Source: Biomphalaria glabrata (taxonomy: Eukaryota; Mollusca; Gastropoda; Planorbidae). From it: a stretch of DNA of 64,000 bases. Positions 58,590 to 64,000 of the stretch are shown here, piece after piece (the first letter of the stretch is position 1; each line of letters opens with the position of its first letter). The notes below the pieces were generated by a model. The model saw only the letters and a program-made list of their open reading frames with translations, searched no databases and was not told the DNA's origin. A program made the position numbers and the translations under genes. The stretch covers positions 19,044,325 to 19,108,324 of the forward strand of contig NC_074726.1 of NCBI RefSeq assembly GCF_947242115.1. The letters are read 5' to 3'.

Positions 58590-59070
58590 CTTGAGTGTTC
58601 TATTATATAGACCTCGTGGACTACCTATGCAAAGCAAGAGAGAAAACTAAACTCATTCCACTTGCACTGCCTCCAAAGGATCTTGAAAATCACATGGCAA
58701 GAGAGAGTGTGCAATCCTGAAAGTCATTCTTTAGGAGTAACTTGCGCCTGGCTCAAGAAAAACTGGTCGCCCCCACGTCTGTTATGTTGATGTTATAAAA
58801 CGGGACCTCAAAACAGTGAACATTGACCATTTGGAAGATATAGCTCTAGACCACACTAGATGGAGAGAGACAGTGACCAAGAAAACTATGGGCAGTGAAA
58901 AAACATGGGCCTCAGCTCTGGAAGAAAAGCATCCATACAAAAAATGATCAGCTCCTCTACCACTAAAGCGAAAGCCACTGTAACCTGCAATATATGTGAA
59001 CCGGAGTGTCTCTACAAAATAGGGCTCCACAGTCACATGAAAAAGTGTTCAAGATGAACAATAGTCGTTC
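58590..59070 (+). mobile_element. LINE 3' end, family D, with C-terminal C2H2-like finger
   Basis: Plus-strand pieces read HLHCLQRILKITWQERVCNP, then YVDVIKRDLKTVNIDHLEDI-like and ALDHTRWRETVTKKTMGSEK sequence, and finish CNICEPECLYKIGLHSHMKK-C, a finger pattern found at the end of several invertebrate LINE ORF2 proteins. Stops and shifts are frequent and only the tail survives. Confidence 0.7.
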
Positions 59071-59384
59071 TATGACTGAAGGAGGCCAACAAAAAAAAAT
59101 ATAGACCTAAATACCAAGAGTGCAAAGTAGTAGTAGTAGTAATTCACACTTTGTTTTGACAATGGCGTGAGAGTCTAGTAATTGTAAAAAATGGAACTGA
59201 AATGGTAACTTTAAAAGAAAGACTGAAAGACAATAAAGTATGTTATTTTTCACAGCCTTGAAAACTGTTATATTGTTTTCATAGTTATTTCCTGAGAGTA
59301 ACGCTGCACTCACAAGCGCTAACGGAGTTACTCACTGAGAGTAACACAGCACTGAAAGAGTTAAAATATACTGATATGCTCCTT

Positions 59385-59755
59385 GGTCATGGCTACATTC
59401 TTACATGCTTGTGAATCTTAAACTATAACAGCAGATCTATGGAGGAGGATCCTAGCAATAGAATTTGAGTTGCTACCACATACAAAAACAGCGTTACAAA
59501 TTACCTAGTAACCACTGTAAAAAAAAAAGCACAAATTAAAACTTTAAGGCCATATAACAAGGTCCTTCAGGGAACAGTACCAGGAAAAAGAAGAAAAGTC
59601 AGACAGAGAAAGCAATGGGAAGACAACATCAAAGAATGGATGGGCCTGCCCCATTGAAAAGAGATTCTAAGACATAAGTCAGAAATGGAGAAAGATGGTC
59701 GACAGATGAGTGGTGCCCCAATGGTTCATCAGACTAAGGGATAGGTGAAGGTGAA
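59385..59755 (+). mobile_element. LINE family B, second fragment (3' end)
   Basis: Shares with 34800-35230, in the same order: CTCCTTGGTCATGGCTACAT, GAGGAGGATCCTAGCAAT, CAGTACCAGGAAAAAGAAGA, AAAGAATGGATGGGCCTGCC and CAGACTAAGGGATAGGTGAA. It is internally deleted and more diverged. Confidence 0.85.
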
Positions 59756-60096
59756 TTCAATCAGAATTTTAAAAAAATGCGAATTTATTTTGTTTTTATA
59801 TTCGTTACTCTTGCAGAAAATATTGTTTAGCTAAAACTGGTCAGCATGTCAGCTTAGGACTTCCCTTTTATCACTTGTAGCAATCTATGATTGACTTGGT
59901 CCAGAATCCCATAATAGTGTGTTGTTTTTTTTTTATCACACATAATTCATCCCTTACTATTCTTCATCCTCTAATGTTTAGCCTTAGTTTGAACCTGAAA
60001 CACATTAATATTATTTCTCAGGCTCAAGTTAATCTGTTTATTTTACAACTAAACTTTAATTCTAAACTTTTCAGAGTGCATCGTAAACAAGACATA

Positions 60097-63000
60097 ATGT
60101 CATACTTCAGAGATGGACAGTACAGAGAAACTCTTGCTCTGATTGACAGTGAAATGCATGAAGATGATATCAAGAACCTGAAATTTCTGTCTGAACCTTT
60201 CATACCCAAAAAACTTCAAAAAAAATTCACATCAGCTCTTGAGCTCTTTGAGGCTTTGGAAAAAAGTCATCAATTATCAGAAAATAAAGTTGAGGTGCTT
60301 GTGGAGCTATTGCACATTATTGGACGTGTGGATCTTGCTATGAAATTATTAGAAGATGCTCATTTATTAGGTCATCATGTGGCGCATGGGAAATATGTTA
60401 ATCCATTTTATGTTTTGTTATTTAAGTTAAGTGAGGAATTAAATATTCAAGAACTACAGAGTCTAAGGTAATATTATCCCTTCACCCATTTTGTTATGCA
60501 CAAATAGTTTTATGTTTTCAGTCTTTGAGTTATCCTTTATTTGTCAATAACGTTAAAGTGCTTGAGAAAATATTGCACGTTATTGGATGCATGCATTTAT
60601 AAGAAGTTGCTCAAATATTTGGTAATTTTTTTTACATTCAGAGTTGCATTTCTTGAGGTTCACCTAAATCTTAATTCCCTTCATCCTAGTCTGGATGGAT
60701 TTGAGGGACAAAGACTGACCAACTAAATCTTTCCCATCCCCCTTCTTTCTTTCTCTCACTCTCTCTTTCTTATAGTCATGAACAGAACATTTTCTCCAGT
60801 GTTTGGGTTTGGAAAGTTTTCTATGTCCATCACTCACAGACTAGGTCTACCCACTCTCTTTCTTTGTGACTTTGCATCTAAATCAGGCCTCTGACCACCA
60901 CTTCTCTGTTTACTTTGAGACATTATGGTTGCTATCCCCTGCTATTGCACTTTTTGTCAAATCTAAAAACAGAATGATAGATTAATTTCTTTGAGTCGGA
61001 AACATAAAATAGAAATTTACTTCCAAGGGATAGAGTTTTGAAGGATATCTATGTTTTTCATTTATTTCCCTTATTGAAGAATAATTCAAATTCTTTTCCA
61101 GTTCCATTTCACATTAAGGCAAAATTACCCCATTACTATTAAATTATCCCATTACTATTTACTTTTCCTTAACATGAATTTAGAATAGTATACATTTTTT
61201 AATTGTATTTCATACAAAAATATTTAACTTTTCAGTTTTCTTTATGGGAAAGTTCCTAAAAGAGAGACAATTGTTTTTGGCATTGATTTGTTTTCTATAA
61301 TGCTACAACATGTAAATTTGTCTCCAACAAAACTTAATGACTTAGAAAGTTATTTAGCGAATATCAATAGAAATGACTTGGTCCAGGAAATCAGAGATTT
61401 TAAAGGTAAGTTGGTAGCCTTTATAAACTTTGTGTTTTGCATATATACAAATATTTTTTGTACATTAAATAAGTGTGAATAATTTTAAAGCTTGTAATTT
61501 ACAGAAGTTTGTTTTTTTTCTTTCAGGTGCACATGAATATAATATTGTGTATGGTGATAAAAACAAAGATTACGAAGTAATTTTTTTACTTTTCATTTGA
61601 TGTACCTCACGTGACATTAAGTCTCTTACTAATCATTAAAATTGTAATTTTTTTTTTTTAATTTGTAATTTTTTATATTAATTTCAAAAAAACTTTTGGA
61701 GATTCTTTTTTTTTTTTTTTTATAGTTTTTTTATGCAATGAAAGCTAGTGTTATAAAATAGAATACACTCCACTGGTAAACACATTTTCTGATAACTTTC
61801 TTTTCTAACTTGTTGTTTTTACCAGAGAGATGTAACAAAGGTATCCTGAGATAATTGCCTAGCTATATTACAAGATGCCCAAACCTTTTTTTTTAAATTT
61901 TATTTTGCCAATAAGAATAGTTGTAATTATCCTCTTGATTGCCTTATTCAAATGTGGTCTTCCTATTTTGTATTTTGTTTAGGGTGAGTTTCAAAACTTG
62001 TTTTTTCTTCTTTTCAATATTTAGTGCACAATTGAAGAAACAATATCCAGCCCTGTCTTAAATTGTAAGTATGCAAATATTATATTTATTGGAAATATGG
62101 TAATATAACTAGCAACACATTATAAATGTATTTCTAATAATTGTTCCTTATTAATTAACATTCAGTGGGTTAGATTTTTCTATTCTTCTTCTTCTTCGTT
62201 ATCATTGTTATGTTGGAGCGTTCAGATGACTAGACCAATAAATGAGTTGAACTGCGCAGTGGTTTCCAAATCAGGGAGCTCTCCATATAGTTTTCTTTCT
62301 ATTGGGGTGTTTTGGTGCCAGTGTCTTATACGGGCCTCTTGGTAAAGAGAGCAGTTTTGGAGGGCGTGGTCAGCATTCTCTGGTGATACTCCACATGATT
62401 TCACTGGTTTCAATTTTGAGCTTCCGGTACATGTGTTGTCGCATTCTGTTGTGTCCGGTCCTGAGTCGAAAGATTAGACGTTGGTCTTGTCGGGATAGCT
62501 TATAGTAAGCATCATCTTTCTTGTGATTTGGATGAGAGCTCGTCCATTTCTCATTTATTTTATTTACAATTAATTTCTTCATTTCTTCTGGATAGAGTGC
62601 AGGGTTTATTTGAGAGTTAGTTCTCCCACTCTTGGTGAGTGTGTCAGCCTTCTCATTTCCTACTAGTTGTATATGAGCTGGTATCCATTGAATAACATTT
62701 TTTTTGCTGTTGTTGTTGTTGAGCTTTGTAAGTGCTGTTCTGAGGTTTTTAATATAAGAGGAATCAGAGTTTTGCAAGCTTTGGAGGGTTGTTTTCGCAT
62801 CGGTTAGAAAGACAATCTGACTGTGTGGGGAACTTGGATGATTTGCTAGCATGGTAGCAGCTAGTGCTAGTGCTTCCCTTTCTGCTCTGTGGCTGTCAGA
62901 GAGCTCTCCAATTTAAATGGATTTTTCTAGTTTTTCTCCATCTGGCCTTTCGATGAGTATTCCAGCACATCCATTTGTGGTGGCTTTATGGGATGAGCCA

Positions 63001-63999
63001 TCCGTGTAAACTCTGATCCACTGATTGCTAGGATAATTGGTTTGTAGATAACAGTTCACTATTTCCTTGAGCTCTGTTCGTCTGTAGTCAGATTTTCTTT
63101 TTATGTTTTCAATATGGTCCCTTATAGTAGGAAGAGGGCTTTCGTCCCAGGGTGGAGATTCATTATGGAGTATCGAGGATTCCAGAGTTATTTTTTCAAG
63201 TTGGTGTTTCTTTTTTAGATTTTTCTATGATAAAATAAAATAGAAAGTCTAAATTTATAAAAAGAAAAAAAACATTTAGCATATCATTTAGTTAAAACTC
63301 TTATTTTAATTGATGTTATAGATAATAGTAATGACACAAATGCTACACATCACTCTGATGCATCAGTTATTACTAGTGAGGAAGAATTTGTAAGTATACT
63401 GTTCATATTTCAATTTATTTTTAGCTCAAAATTGTGTTTTATTGCTTATGGTTAAATTTTTTGGGTTAGTTTTCTAGATAGCTGGATTCGTAGATCTTCA
63501 AGATTGTAAAATGTGCATCCTTATTGAATTCAGAGTTTTGTGAAATGGGCATACTTACTGAATTAAAAGTTTGTGAATATGCATTAAATTTTGCTGCAAT
63601 TTAGCTTTGAAAATTAAAGCTCACTGCCCCCCCAAAAAAAGACCAAGTTTTTATCTTCCATGCTGAAGAAATAAAATATTTTTCTGAGGCTAGTATATTT
63701 AGCTAGTGTATTTTAAAACATTAAAGAAAAAATTGAAGTTGATTTTTGTTCATGTTACAGTAACCTTGAATTATGTTACAGGAAGTTAGACCAGTTCCTG
63801 AATCACAATCAAGTCAATCGAATCAATCACATGAATCCCAAGAATCACAACAATCATATAGAAAGGAATTTTTAGTGTATGAAGATGAACGGCGAGGTAT
63901 ATGCTTGATAAATGTCATATATATATATATAAATATAAAGAGAGAGTGCACAAATTATATTTCTAGAGCAACAAAGTCTTTTACTAGTACTTTGTAATG
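60097..63999 (+). CDS. CASP8-like: Caspase-8-like initiator caspase, 5' part (tandem DED), at least six exons, runs off the window
   Basis: Predicted exons: 60097-60467, 61236-61405, 61527-61576, 62025-62064, 63322-63389 and 63782 to 63896 or 63913. All have AG acceptors and GT donors and phases agree. The first CDS exon has an acceptor at 60074, so a 5' UTR exon lies upstream; ATG at 60097 sits just before the domain. DED1 covers about residues 9-80 with RxDL as GRVDLAMKLL. DED2 (about 104-170) spans exons 1-2: LLFKLSEELNIQELQSLSFL, then NRNDLVQEI. Next come an acidic linker and a Gln/Ser-rich segment (ESQSSQSNQSHESQESQQS). The last exon reads VYEDERRGICLIN, close to the RGYCLIIN start of caspase-8 p20. 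Family knowledge: DEDs bind FADD-type adaptors to trigger apoptosis. The catalytic part is outside, so a FLIP-like or other DED protein is possible. Confidence 0.85.
60518..60636 (+). pseudogene. Decayed partial copy of the DED1 exon inside intron 1
   Basis: AATAACGTTAAAGTGCTTGA through TATTGCACGTTATTGGATG aligns with exon-1 sequence at 60283-60332 (AATAAAGTTGAGGTGCTTGT through TATTGCACATTATTGGACG) at about three quarters of 50 positions by eye. After a gap, AAGTTGCTCAAATATTTGGT aligns with AAGATGCTCATTTATTAGGT. Translated, VKVLEKILHVIG parallels VEVLVELLHIIG. A stop and the gap show that it is not functional. Confidence 0.55.
62200..63225 (-). mobile_element. LINE fragment with RNase H domain (I-clade-like), antisense in intron 4 of the caspase gene
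   Basis: The minus-strand translation reads, from the right: SPPWDESPLPTIRDHIENIK, WIRVYTDGSSHKATTNGCAG (first RNase H Asp block), SHRAEREALALAATMLANHP (Glu), VFLTDAKTTLQSL (Asp), IQWIPAHIQLVGNEKADTLT (His/Asp end of RNase H), FRLRTGHNRMRQHMYRKLKI and CGVSPENADHALQNCSLYQE (Cys-rich end). A LINE with an RNase H domain points to the I/Nimb/Jockey-related groups. It is 5'-truncated and has at least two stops or shifts, but the 160-codon piece 62370-62852 is open, so decay is moderate. Confidence 0.85.
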
Positions 64000-64000
64000 A

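Noticed and set aside
59887-60096. Upstream in-frame extension of the first caspase exon (start near 59887)
   Set aside because: This part is low-complexity and ends at a good acceptor (ACTTTTCAG at 60074), so it is read as intron or promoter sequence.

Overview
This is a eukaryotic, AT-rich window dominated by repeats, most likely from a heterobranch (freshwater-snail-like) gastropod. The gastropod call is an inference from the mix of tRNA-derived SINEs, CTAGAT-rich tracts, hAT and LINE families and a tandem-DED caspase gene. No search was run. There is no bacterial gene organisation.

Layout. (1) 1-33313 is a satellite array of about 31 copies of a ~814-bp monomer; it runs off the left edge and shows dimeric and trimeric higher-order repeats. 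Every monomer carries an antisense tRNA-derived SINE, a T-rich ~73-codon reading frame ending at a splice-donor-like site, a short second open segment and, in many copies, AATAAA. (2) The array is split at 23174-31557 by a whole-looking Ty3/Gypsy LTR retrotransposon on the minus strand, with 576-bp LTRs differing at about one site, a GGAAG target duplication and integrase placed before reverse transcriptase (Gmr1-like order). (3) At 33.3-35.25 kb two LINE fragments sit at the array edge, followed by one diverged edge monomer to about 35.8 kb. (4) 36-45 kb holds degraded SINEs, four minisatellite blocks (63-bp, CA-rich compound, 24-bp and 72-bp units) and a decayed hAT transposon with a clean hAT MITE inside it. 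(5) 45-48 kb is mostly featureless AT-rich DNA. (6) 48.3-51.5 kb is a gag-only LTR element, followed by LINE fragments (one split by a SINE with a target duplication). (7) 54.2-56.2 kb is a CTAGAT/AGATCT-rich tract with three SINE copies, then a likely solo LTR, a candidate terminal exon of an unknown gene and more LINE 3' ends.

(8) The only well supported host gene begins at about 60.1 kb and runs off the right edge. It has at least six exons on the plus strand, encoding two death effector domains, an acidic then Gln/Ser-rich linker and what looks like the first residues of a caspase p20 domain: a caspase-8-like initiator caspase. Its intron 1 holds a decayed copy of part of the first DED exon, and intron 4 holds an antisense LINE fragment with an RNase H domain.

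The most unusual items are the gene-like architecture of the satellite monomer, the IN-before-RT Gypsy element inserted in it, the gag-only LTR element and the DED-exon relic in the caspase gene.
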